Virus record (IMG/VR): IMGVR_UViG_3300031787_000619
Coordinates: 1 to 29,159 of that record
Length of the DNA: 29,159 bases
Direction: 5' to 3' (one strand)
From: a virus
In this document: piece after piece, positions 16,794 to 24,992 of the stretch
Position numbering within the stretch: the first letter of the stretch is position 1
Layout: each line of letters begins with the position of its first letter
The notes under the pieces: generated by a model
The model's input: only the letters and a program-made list of their open reading frames with translations
Databases searched by the model: none
What the model was told of the DNA's origin: nothing
Program-made: the position numbers and the translations under genes

Positions 16794-19575
16794 TAACTTT
16801 TTGAATGGTTGCGCTCAAATTGCTGCCGTTTGATGTAAATATGCTACTTGCAAAAATAGTATTTGCATTTCTAGAATTCGCTCTAACTGTAGCCGTATAA
16901 ACCAAATTAACAGTCGCTGAAGTTGATGTTACATTAATTATAGTATCCAGTATAGCAAAAGAAGAATTTGTAACTTCTTTAATTGATACTGTATTGCCGG
17001 TTGACAAGTAGATGGTATCTCCATCTTGCAAATCGTTTATGAAATTGACGCTATTGGCTGCGCCAAACAAGATATTTGAACCAGAAACCACATTGACTGT
17101 ATTTTGCAATCTTCTATGGACATTTGCAAGTGTAATCACATCACCAACATTGACTGTAGCTTGAAGATTTGCGCTCGTATTTGTGGTGATAATTTTATTA
17201 GAACCATTGGCAATGTTATAAGTGTCCGCAAGAGATGTGATTGTTATAAAAGATGAAGTGTTAACCTGAGTCAACATTTCTTCGTTATCGTCAATCTTGG
17301 TAATGAATGTTTTTGTGCCGACTGGATGAACAATGTCATTCAATGGCTTCTTAAATCTTGCGTAGTCTGTTTGTGACTTGATGATGTATGAGAAGTTGTG
17401 ATATTTCTCACCATCTTGTAATTTCTTATCAGCACTAATTTGTCCATCAGTATTCAGATAAATTCCGGGATAACGAATCAGTCCATTCTCAAAGTTAGCT
17501 GTAGCTTTAGCGTTACCATCACCATAGAAAATGTAAGATACAACATTTCCAGAAACTACTCCATCATCAGACTTAATAGTTTTAGTGGCATCAAAAACAC
17601 CACGATAATTAAAAATTCTCAAAGCGGCGGTGTCTGGATCATACGAATCAACTCTTGCACTAAATGTTGAAGTTGTGTTTGACACACCTTGATACACAGA
17701 TGTATTTGAAACGAATAGTTGACCAGCTGTAACATTCGCTAATACTAAGTCTGCATTTCTTAAAGAGACCGTTGGAGCTTCAACATAATCATATCCATAA
17801 CTTATAACTCTCAATGAAGAAATTGCGCCAATTCTTGATGTTGTCAATCCGTATTGTTCACCGTCACCAGTTATTTGTGCAACAGTTAAGTTGGCACTTG
17901 TACCTGATGCTGATTGCACAGTAATACTTGGCAATGAATCTCTTGTATATCCTTCTCCGCCAATAACATATGCATTTGATGAATGATTGTTCATTGTTAC
18001 CGAAGTAATTACTCCAGATGAAACATTTACATATGCATTTGCGCCATATCCTGAACCACCAGTAAAAATTAAAATGTCGCCATTAGCATATCCAGTACCA
18101 CCACTGTTGACAGTTATTCTTCCAAGTGAACCGATTCTGTACAAATCATTTCTTAAAATTTTGTAGACTGATACATTCGTTATGTCATTCTTAAATGATT
18201 CATTAAAATATAAATTGTTGGTATCAACATAAGCAACTTCACGAACTGCTTCAAATTTGTTATTGATAAACAATCTAACATAATCACCAGGCTCAAAAGA
18301 AACTGTTAAGTCTTGTGTTGTATCATTTATTAATGAAGTTCCTTTTACGATGGTACGTGCTGTACACACTAAGATATCATCATATTCTTCATTATAAAAA
18401 CTATAAGTTTCTACGGATGGCTTTTGGCGATATCCACCACCTGAACCATCAACCATAACAAAAGAAATTGGAAATACGGAAAATGGAGAAAATGTTGATA
18501 CACTATTAATTGTATTTGATTCTATGGTAGAAATATTTGCGTGTAGTCCATTGAGTGTTGCAACAGACATGTTAGATACATTGATTAGTCTTGATACTGT
18601 AGTATCCAATAAATTGATAGACGCTTTAGCTTCTGTGCCAAAAGTCACATCATCAAATCCACCTTTGAAATCAATGATTGAAGTGTTTGCGTTAATTGCC
18701 GGATCTCTAAATCCAAATCCACCTCTCTCTACAATAATATCCGTAATACCGCCTTTTGTTACTGCGCCAACATATGCAACAGCACCAACTGGAGTATTTG
18801 CTACAGGGTTCAAGCCACCAACAATACTAACTGGATCACCATCATATCCAGTTTCAGTATCATATGCATTATAAAAAAGACCTCTATTTAATGGATTAAT
18901 TTTTATTTCAGATAGAGCACCAATCAAACGACCCGTAACAGTAACATTTAGTCCAGTATCTTCATCAATGTATGTTGCTGATACTTGTTCGCCTGTCGTA
19001 AACAATCTTTGTACATTTGATACATAAATTTCTGTGTATGTAATACCAAGCTGGCGGTCAACTGATTGGATTACTTTCTCAACAAGAGCGGTGGCCTTTG
19101 ATGTTTGACCAGTGATTAGTGTTTTTGCAATGTTGAAAATGTTATTGTCATTGGTATCAATTCTAAGTGCTAGAGGCAATACCCACTTACCATCCGATGC
19201 TTTTAGAATGTCTTCTTTTGGATAGTAGATATCAATATTTTCATTGTATAATGCTCTGAAAAGAAACTTGACAGATTCTTGTGTTCCACTGGATCTATAG
19301 AACTGTGTGACTAACTTTAAGAAAAGTCTCTTGTCGGCAACAACATCTTGTGGAAAATAAGGAGTTAAGTCTTTCTTTAATTGCTCAATGTAATAGTCAT
19401 CCGCATTGTCAATATCATTTGCGTTGCGTAATGCATCAATTTCATAGGAAACGCTATCTGTAGTTTCCAGCCATTCATAGTATTTCTCTAAGAATGTGAC
19501 AAATTTTGGATAGTCACTTCTTACGAAATCTGGTAACTGTGAAGATACCAGGTTTGATGTGCGAACGTTTTCCAT
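16789..19575 (-). CDS. Large baseplate wedge-type structural protein at the gp7 position, 928 aa
   Basis: The N-terminal roughly 130 residues are helical and conserved-looking (QLPDFVRSDYPKFVTFLEKY, FPQDVVADKRLFLKLVTQFY, SSGTQESVKFLFRALYNENI). Later come several glycine modules: about residues 275-295 (GGITDIIVERGGFGFRDP) and 484-605 (GGTGYANGD... GSGYGANAYVNVSSGVITSV... GEGYTRDSLPSITV). A VYQG segment follows at 627-663. A region at 700-760 (RYPGIYLNTDGQISADKKLQ ... YIIKSQTDYARFKKPLNDIV) recurs in structural proteins of T4-like aquatic phages. It lies between gp6 and gp8, where T4 has gp7 (1032 aa), and is of similar size. Identity as a gp7 equivalent rests on position and size only. Start TAATG overlaps the gp6 stop. 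Confidence 0.75.
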   Translation of the reverse strand: MENVRTSNLVSSQLPDFVRSDYPKFVTFLEKYYEWLETTDSVSYEIDALRNANDIDNADDYYIEQLKKDLTPYFPQDVVADKRLFLKLVTQFYRSSGTQESVKFLFRALYNENIDIYYPKEDILKASDGKWVLPLALRIDTNDNNIFNIAKTLITGQTSKATALVEKVIQSVDRQLGITYTEIYVSNVQRLFTTGEQVSATYIDEDTGLNVTVTGRLIGALSEIKINPLNRGLFYNAYDTETGYDGDPVSIVGGLNPVANTPVGAVAYVGAVTKGGITDIIVERGGFGFRDPAINANTSIIDFKGGFDDVTFGTEAKASINLLDTTVSRLINVSNMSVATLNGLHANISTIESNTINSVSTFSPFSVFPISFVMVDGSGGGYRQKPSVETYSFYNEEYDDILVCTARTIVKGTSLINDTTQDLTVSFEPGDYVRLFINNKFEAVREVAYVDTNNLYFNESFKNDITNVSVYKILRNDLYRIGSLGRITVNSGGTGYANGDILIFTGGSGYGANAYVNVSSGVITSVTMNNHSSNAYVIGGEGYTRDSLPSITVQSASGTSANLTVAQITGDGEQYGLTTSRIGAISSLRVISYGYDYVEAPTVSLRNADLVLANVTAGQLFVSNTSVYQGVSNTTSTFSARVDSYDPDTAALRIFNYRGVFDATKTIKSDDGVVSGNVVSYIFYGDGNAKATANFENGLIRYPGIYLNTDGQISADKKLQDGEKYHNFSYIIKSQTDYARFKKPLNDIVHPVGTKTFITKIDDNEEMLTQVNTSSFITITSLADTYNIANGSNKIITTNTSANLQATVNVGDVITLANVHRRLQNTVNVVSGSNILFGAANSVNFINDLQDGDTIYLSTGNTVSIKEVTNSSFAILDTIINVTSTSATVNLVYTATVRANSRNANTIFASSIFTSNGSNLSATIQKVR

Positions 19576-21647
19576 TAAATTGTAGTGGTCTTAACAACAA
19601 CGCTGGTAGGATCATCTGCATCCAGAACAAGCATTTTATTTAATTTTGATTGAATGATGCTAATCTTTGGCTTAATGTGAACCATAATGTCGCCGAAATC
19701 ATTGTTGACTGCGGTTGGATTAAAATTACTGATTGTTATTTTACCCATCAAATAATCAATAGTACCAGTAACACCGTTGTTTTTGTTTTTATTCAAAATT
19801 ACTTTGGTACTTTGACTGCTGATTTCATCTGGCTTAAAATAGGATATTCTGATTTGGCCATAACGACCTTCAAGTACTGCTAGTCCAGAAGCTAATGAGC
19901 CACCACCACCAGTAATTTGAACGGCTGCTGTGGTATATCCAATGCCTGGATTTGTAACTGTAACCTTATTTAATTTACCATTTACTATCTCAGCTACAGC
20001 AATCGCACCTTCTCCGTCACCAACAATGGTAACTTTTGGTGTTGATGTATATCCAAATCCTGGATTAGTTATAGTTATAGATTCCAAACCAGAGAATGAT
20101 GATGGAACTTCTTCAAAAAAGCACTGGCGAGAAACACCATCTTCATCAGTTACAGTAAAGTCTGGTGTTGAATAGAAGTTGTCGTTTGTTGTTCCTCTAG
20201 CCAATTCAAATCCAAAATCCAAAATATAACTGTCTGCGATAATCAAGTCTGGTCTAAATTTCTTCGCAACAAACAAACTTATTTCGTTGGAAATAATTGA
20301 CCTATCAAAGCTATCAATTGCAGTCTCAAGACCGGAATATCTAAAATAAGAATTAAATTTATTCAGATTTGTTGATGTATAATTTTTAATCAAAGTTGTT
20401 ATTGAAGTTCTCAATTCAGAATCATTTAATGATAATTTTGATTTATCATAGAAGACGCTTGCTTCCACTTTTAAATAATTGTAATCAATGTCCACAATTT
20501 CTGGTGTAATTGTTAACATACTGATTGGCTTCAATATGGTATTTTTCACATAGTCTTTTTCCGTATCAGATACTTCAAACCCAAGTTTTGGTTTTGCTGA
20601 TATGAATACTTTACCATAAACTGGTGGATCATTTTCTTCTCCACCCCATACGTTGACTGCTTCAAAAGCTGGATAGTTTTGTTGAATTAACTTGATGTAG
20701 TCATTCTTAGTCACAGCACGATTTTGTGATAGTAGAGCCAGTGGTGCCGCAAATTTAATTGAATCTACGGATTCTCTGGTGACACCACCAGCAGCCGCAG
20801 AGATTGAATTTACAGAAATTATACTGTAACCACCAATTGTTGAAGATGAAACAAATGAGTTTGCTTTGTTTGAAGCATCTGCACTGGTAATCAAATAGTC
20901 TAATGTAATTACACCACCATCTGGTATTTTTTTACCTAGATTGTCATCACCAAAGTAAATTTCGTATTGTCCGTTTTTACCTTCTTGTAGGTAATAAACT
21001 TCCGATGTTGAATCTACAGTAAGTGCGTTTGTTGATAAATCGTAAATGGCAGTTTCCGTATTTGAAGCAGATTGCTTTACGGAAACTCTTAATGTCGTTG
21101 TATCAATGTTTGAATCTGGTATTGTGAACAGTTGTTTTGGATTAGAGAAAAAACTGTTGGTATACGAATATGAAACAAGTTGACCTTGATAGATTGGAAC
21201 ATTTGTAAACACAAAATTGTTTCCAACTTTTGATACTGTAGTTGATTCGGTTGTAACAAACTTGTATGATACGCCATCCAACTGTGAAGATGAGAATGCA
21301 TAACCTCTAGGAATAGTCAATGATCCTGGAGTAGCATTTGGTGTTTCTATGGTTACATTAACAATTGCTCTTGGCGCTCTAGCTGAACGTGGTGTATATC
21401 CAACTCGTTTCGCATGTGAAACAACTGAGTTTCTAAGAGAAGCACTATCCAGGAATGCTTCGTTGGCAATCATATTTAAGTAATATGCATTGTAATGTGT
21501 ATTGTATGCTAGAATGTCCAATAGAACACTTAGTCCAGAACCTTCAAAATCATAGTCTTGAAATTCAGTTTGTTGTCTTAGAAAATTTCTAAGATTAGTT
21601 TTGATAGAATCAAAATCTAATTCGGTTACGGTTAAACGGTCAGCCAT
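19575..21647 (-). CDS. 6: Baseplate wedge protein gp6, 690 aa
   Basis: Gp6 forms the inner ring that holds wedges together and moves during sheath contraction. The N-terminus (LDFDSIKTNLRNFLRQQTEF, DYDFEGSGLSVLLDILAYNT, HYNAYYLNMIANEAFLDSAS, RNSVVSHAKRVGYTPRS) is the characteristic gp6/baseplate-J-type start. Also typical are YEIYFGDDNLGKKIPDG (about 228-244) and NRAVTKNDYIKLIQQNYP (309-326). Length is close to T4 gp6 (660). Residues 520-592 hold an inserted-looking glycine module (ITNPGFGYTSTPKVTIVGDG, EGAIAVAEIVNGKLNKVTV, NPGIGYTT) that I do not associate with T4 gp6. The gene directly follows gp25, with one base between them, and its stop overlaps the next start. Confidence 0.9.
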   Translation of the reverse strand: MADRLTVTELDFDSIKTNLRNFLRQQTEFQDYDFEGSGLSVLLDILAYNTHYNAYYLNMIANEAFLDSASLRNSVVSHAKRVGYTPRSARAPRAIVNVTIETPNATPGSLTIPRGYAFSSSQLDGVSYKFVTTESTTVSKVGNNFVFTNVPIYQGQLVSYSYTNSFFSNPKQLFTIPDSNIDTTTLRVSVKQSASNTETAIYDLSTNALTVDSTSEVYYLQEGKNGQYEIYFGDDNLGKKIPDGGVITLDYLITSADASNKANSFVSSSTIGGYSIISVNSISAAAGGVTRESVDSIKFAAPLALLSQNRAVTKNDYIKLIQQNYPAFEAVNVWGGEENDPPVYGKVFISAKPKLGFEVSDTEKDYVKNTILKPISMLTITPEIVDIDYNYLKVEASVFYDKSKLSLNDSELRTSITTLIKNYTSTNLNKFNSYFRYSGLETAIDSFDRSIISNEISLFVAKKFRPDLIIADSYILDFGFELARGTTNDNFYSTPDFTVTDEDGVSRQCFFEEVPSSFSGLESITITNPGFGYTSTPKVTIVGDGEGAIAVAEIVNGKLNKVTVTNPGIGYTTAAVQITGGGGSLASGLAVLEGRYGQIRISYFKPDEISSQSTKVILNKNKNNGVTGTIDYLMGKITISNFNPTAVNNDFGDIMVHIKPKISIIQSKLNKMLVLDADDPTSVVVKTTTI

Positions 21648-21648
21648 C

Positions 21649-22053
21649 TTATCTGTCTCGTTGTAAGAAGAAGTTTATTGTTATTGGGTCTGTTCTATTG
21701 ACTATCAAAAATGTCATACCAATACTGTAAGAATTGTTTTCATAATCTGGCGATACTGCTACGCTTTTCACGATAACTCTTGGCTCATAATTTTCTAAAG
21801 TTTGTACAATTTCACGCTTCAATGCGGAAGATGTTATGGAATCCATGTTTTCAAATAATAGGGCACGTACACCGGATCCCAACTGTGGCTGGAAAGGTCT
21901 TTCATACCGAGAAGTTGAAATCAAATTCTTAACCGAATTGATTACCGCCATCTCGTCAACGTGCTTATTCACATCCTTCTTTATAGGATGGGCTGTGAAA
22001 GACAAGTCCAAGTCTTTATATTTTCTTGTTGTTGCGGTTACTACTGTGGCCAT
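21649..22053 (-). CDS. 25: Baseplate wedge protein gp25, 134 aa
   Basis: Gp25 is the small lysozyme-fold protein that joins the wedge to the central hub and primes sheath assembly; relatives occur in type VI secretion (TssE) and other contractile systems. Length matches T4 gp25 (132). The diagnostic Glu-Pro-Arg motif is at residues 90-92 (LENYEPRVIVKSV), and FQPQLGSGVRALLFENMD (54-71) is the usual family signature. It stands directly before gp6, an order common in contractile tail clusters. The start is at 22051-22053; the sequence before it reads AATAAATAGAAG, giving only a weak ribosome-binding site. Confidence 0.93.
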   Translation of the reverse strand: MATVVTATTRKYKDLDLSFTAHPIKKDVNKHVDEMAVINSVKNLISTSRYERPFQPQLGSGVRALLFENMDSITSSALKREIVQTLENYEPRVIVKSVAVSPDYENNSYSIGMTFLIVNRTDPITINFFLQRDR

Positions 22054-22057
22054 CTTC

Positions 22058-22065
22058 TATTTATT
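22058..22065 (-). promoter_or_regulatory. Late promoter-like motif AATAAATA close to gp25 start
   Basis: The minus strand reads AATAAATA and ends 4 bases before the gp25 ATG, overlapping the stop codon of the upstream gene. Same arrangement as at gp8. It is too close to be an ordinary promoter unless the message is leaderless, and could otherwise be an AT-rich intergenic sequence. Confidence 0.3.
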
Positions 22066-22942
22066 ACGTATTGGCTAAGGTATTTGAGATATAACGATCC
22101 GTGCCAATTAAATTATTAACCAGATAACTTTGAGTGTTTCCTAGTCTTCCTAGGGAATCAACTTTGAAATAATCATTAACTATACTAACGCCATTTCTGT
22201 AGAAATCCCAGTCGTGTTCTCTCCGCACTCTCAACATGGTACTCACAGTTTCAAAGTGTGTCATTATGGTGTTTGCGTTAGCTGGAGTTATATTAGAATA
22301 ATAAAAAGTATTTGATGGAGGATCTCCGCCTCCAACAACAACAACTTCTCGTAGGGTGGCATTTAACGTTTGCACATCGGATGTAATTATACTCAAATTT
22401 GATGCGAGTTCATCACCAATAAAAAGACTTGTCATACTGCCTAATAATGGAGAAGCATTCTGGACACCATCCGTCACATTCACCAATTGTAATAGTTGTT
22501 GCCCCAAAGCCACAGATTTTTTGTAATCTGGATAATCAATTATTGAAGCTCCATCACCAGTAACTGTTTGTGTGGTATCATTTACTCCTGAAACATTACT
22601 GGTATGTGTTCTATATTTCAACAACTCTAATCTCAAATTCGTAACAGTCTCGTAAACGAATTCCGAATTCAATGTAGGTGAACTATCAAGAACCACCACA
22701 TTAGCGAATACGACATTGAATGTATTTAATGTTTGTATAAACGTATTTGTTACGTTTATTACTGGATTCTTGAAGTAGTTTGTATTTTGAATATTTCCAT
22801 TGGCAATGTCAGTTTTCTGCCAAGTTTTAATTTCAAGAGGTGAGGTGTTTAAGTAATTCTTAGTTTCGGTACTTAAATAAAAACAATCTCCATACTTCGT
22901 ATCATCAAAGTTATATGTTAATCTTCCAAAAACGCTAGACAT
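22064..22942 (-). CDS. Unrecognised baseplate-region protein, 292 aa
   Basis: I do not recognise this family. The protein begins MSSVFGRLTYNFDDTKYGDC and has no signal peptide or membrane segment. The middle is rich in Asn, Thr, Val and Leu with helical stretches (about residues 90-115 and 140-160). A VVVVGGGDPPSN loop lies near 200, and the C-terminal third (TIMTHFETVSTMLRVRREHD, WDFYRNGVSIVNDYFKVDSL) looks well folded. It lies between the needle gene and gp25, inside the hub-wedge operon, so it is very likely a virion or assembly protein connecting hub and wedge. The AT-rich sequence ahead of its start has no strong Shine-Dalgarno. Confidence 0.7.
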   Translation of the reverse strand: MSSVFGRLTYNFDDTKYGDCFYLSTETKNYLNTSPLEIKTWQKTDIANGNIQNTNYFKNPVINVTNTFIQTLNTFNVVFANVVVLDSSPTLNSEFVYETVTNLRLELLKYRTHTSNVSGVNDTTQTVTGDGASIIDYPDYKKSVALGQQLLQLVNVTDGVQNASPLLGSMTSLFIGDELASNLSIITSDVQTLNATLREVVVVGGGDPPSNTFYYSNITPANANTIMTHFETVSTMLRVRREHDWDFYRNGVSIVNDYFKVDSLGRLGNTQSYLVNNLIGTDRYISNTLANT

Positions 22943-22956
22943 TCAAATCTCCATAA

Positions 22957-23850
22957 TTAAAGTAAAGTCATTGGCGAAATAGGAGGACTTGTTGGAAATC
23001 CTTTATTACCAATATGATTGTGTGCATTGTGTTGCATTCTAATTGCCATCATAGTTCCTGCGGCATCTTTTACTGAGAATCCATTTATAAAAGGAGCATT
23101 TACGCTAACACCAGCATAAACGCTTTGACCAATATAAGCAGAACCTGCAGGAACAAGAACTTGCAATGGTAATGCAACAGGTGAGCCAATTGCAAGACCA
23201 CCAGCTTCGGAAACAAATCCAAGAGGACCAGCATTGACTTGTGTACCAGCATTGACTTTTGTTGTTGCTGTTATCATATCCGCTTGAATTGAACCCGCTA
23301 CAGCCAAGTCGCCTTGGATGTATGTGTGGTCGCCAGTTGAAAGTTTTAAACTTCCAGTTGTCGGATCTCCACATCCGATGGTCATATCACCATCGGAAAG
23401 AATCTTTGTTTTCTTTTTATAATTTTGAGTAACATTACCACGAACTTCTTGGATTAAATCACCATCAATTCTTTCATACTTGTTTCCCTTAACATGCACA
23501 ATAGAATCACCCTCTATTGTAACATTACACACGCCTTTAATCAATACTCTATTTTTACCAAGAACAATTTCATAGTTGTCTCGTTGTATCTTTGTGGTCA
23601 TGTCGCCGTTGGAATGCATTTCAAAGAATGAACCAACGCCGCTATTTTTTGCACCGCCATGTTGTAGACGAATTCGCTCACGACCTAGTGTATCATCCAT
23701 TTCAAATAGATGACCAGATTCAGTCATCATAACTTTGTTATGTGGATAAGTTGGTGGATTTTCAACACTAGCGTCGGACTCCCTTTCAGTCCAAGATTCA
23801 TCATCCGCTGGTTTGTTTATTTCATCAGGATTTGCTAATGTATCTGCCAT
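22957..23850 (-). CDS. Separate gp5-like baseplate needle (beta-helix spike), 297 aa
   Basis: Corresponds to the C-terminal, membrane-piercing part of T4 gp5, here as its own gene. Residues 34-62 (TYPHNKVMMTESGHLFEMDD TLGRERIRLQ in two parts) are the usual entry segment of gp5-type spikes. Residues about 85-180 show repeats of alternating hydrophobic residues with glycines (VLIKGVCNVTIEGDSIVHVKG, split here only in naming, then YERIDGDLIQEVRGNV), fitting a trimeric intertwined beta-helix. Near the C-terminus H274, H277 and H279 form an HNAHNH cluster followed by PTSPPISP, like the metal-binding HxH apex of P2 gpV-type spikes. It starts 2 bases after the stop of the OB-fold hub gene, in another frame. 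Confidence 0.85.
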   Translation of the reverse strand: MADTLANPDEINKPADDESWTERESDASVENPPTYPHNKVMMTESGHLFEMDDTLGRERIRLQHGGAKNSGVGSFFEMHSNGDMTTKIQRDNYEIVLGKNRVLIKGVCNVTIEGDSIVHVKGNKYERIDGDLIQEVRGNVTQNYKKKTKILSDGDMTIGCGDPTTGSLKLSTGDHTYIQGDLAVAGSIQADMITATTKVNAGTQVNAGPLGFVSEAGGLAIGSPVALPLQVLVPAGSAYIGQSVYAGVSVNAPFINGFSVKDAAGTMMAIRMQHNAHNHIGNKGFPTSPPISPMTLL

Positions 23851-23852
23851 GT

Positions 23853-24992
23853 TTATGCCATCTTAAAATTTGTTCTAGAACTTGTAACAGAAGATGCAGT
23901 ATTTGATGAAGTGTCCGATGCCGCGGTAGTTGAAATATATGATGTTATTAAATCACCAGCTTTAGTAACATCAGCCGCTGAAGTTGGTGAGGCAAGTGCT
24001 GATACAATAGCGGCTGGTGCGGCTACAACTTCAATACCAGCCTGAACCGTTGATTTTGCGGTATCTACAATTTCACCAAATACGCCCATTGCTTCCGATA
24101 TTCCAGATTCTGTATTATCACCAACACCGCCTGATACAGAAAATAAATCTGCTATTCCCGTCTTTAAAGAAGCATACAATTCGGCCAAACAATCCTTAAG
24201 GAAAGCCAACAATTTTTTTGGTAAAGTTAATAGCCAATCAATCATAGCACGAACTTTTCTTGCAAAATCTACAATCACTCTTGTCCAGTCACGAACTTCT
24301 TCTATGATGGATTGTATAAATTTCAAATCTCTCAACAGTTGTTTTGCAATTTCAATGAATCTTCCAGTAACGCCATCGGGAGAAAATCCTAATGCTTTTA
24401 TGATTGCTCTTACCGCTTCTCTTATTGCTTGTACCAATTGTGAAAATTTAAGTCTGGCTAGAGCGGCTGCCATTTTCATTTCTTCTCTAATGTCGCAGAC
24501 ATGCGCTCTTTTTTCATTTGCTACACCAACTGGAGTTCCAGCCACTACACCTCTTGCTGTTCTTGGTGTGGTTGGTTCTCCTGCTTTATCAACGATAATT
24601 GAATCGGAAGCCTTTGGCTGTAATGCTTTTTGTTCTGGTGTAAGTTGAGGTGAAAAGCCGAGATTAGTATTTACAGTTTTTGGATTCAGACCATTCAACT
24701 GTCCAAAGACAACTGGCTTTTGTGCATTGTTTCCATCAGTAAAGAAACCAATAACCCAATCACCTTCCTTTATGTCTAATGATGCGTTGCTATGTGTTAA
24801 TGGAGTAACGGCATCAGCCCATGGTAAATGTTCAGATTTAACTTCATTCAAATCATCGGTATGCCATCCAATAATTCTGACACGCAAACGTCCTAGTTTT
24901 AAAGGATCATTCCGATTCTCAACTATACCTGTCCACCAAATAAAGCCATTCTTGCCGGCAAAATTATTATCCATAGAAATCTGCCAAGTCAT
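23853..24992 (-). CDS. 5: Baseplate hub protein, gp5 OB-fold part without lysozyme, 379 aa
   Basis: Residues about 17-103 match the gp5 OB-fold domain: GFIWWTGIVENRNDPLKLGR, LRVRIIGWHTDD, HLPWADAVTPL, DIKEGDWVIGFFTDG, QKPVVFGQLNG. T4 gp5 follows this with a lysozyme and a beta-helix. Here residues about 165-290 are instead amphipathic helices (QLVQAIREAVRAIIKALGFS ... FIEIAKQLLRDLKFIQSIIE ... LPKKLLAFLKDCLAELYASL), and the end is a Ser/Thr/Ala-rich tail. No lysozyme motif is visible. It would form the hub trimer on gp27 and hold the needle encoded next. It overlaps the upstream gp27-like gene by 26 bases; an alternative start, Met7 at 24974, would overlap the stop by 8. Confidence 0.85.
   Translation of the reverse strand: MTWQISMDNNFAGKNGFIWWTGIVENRNDPLKLGRLRVRIIGWHTDDLNEVKSEHLPWADAVTPLTHSNASLDIKEGDWVIGFFTDGNNAQKPVVFGQLNGLNPKTVNTNLGFSPQLTPEQKALQPKASDSIIVDKAGEPTTPRTARGVVAGTPVGVANEKRAHVCDIREEMKMAAALARLKFSQLVQAIREAVRAIIKALGFSPDGVTGRFIEIAKQLLRDLKFIQSIIEEVRDWTRVIVDFARKVRAMIDWLLTLPKKLLAFLKDCLAELYASLKTGIADLFSVSGGVGDNTESGISEAMGVFGEIVDTAKSTVQAGIEVVAAPAAIVSALASPTSAADVTKAGDLITSYISTTAASDTSSNTASSVTSSRTNFKMA

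Noticed and set aside
23845-23860. Programmed frameshift joining the OB-fold hub gene to the needle gene
   Set aside because: The first gene ends in TAA 2 bases before a clear ATG for the second, and no slippery heptamer is evident at the junction. Coupled re-initiation is simpler.
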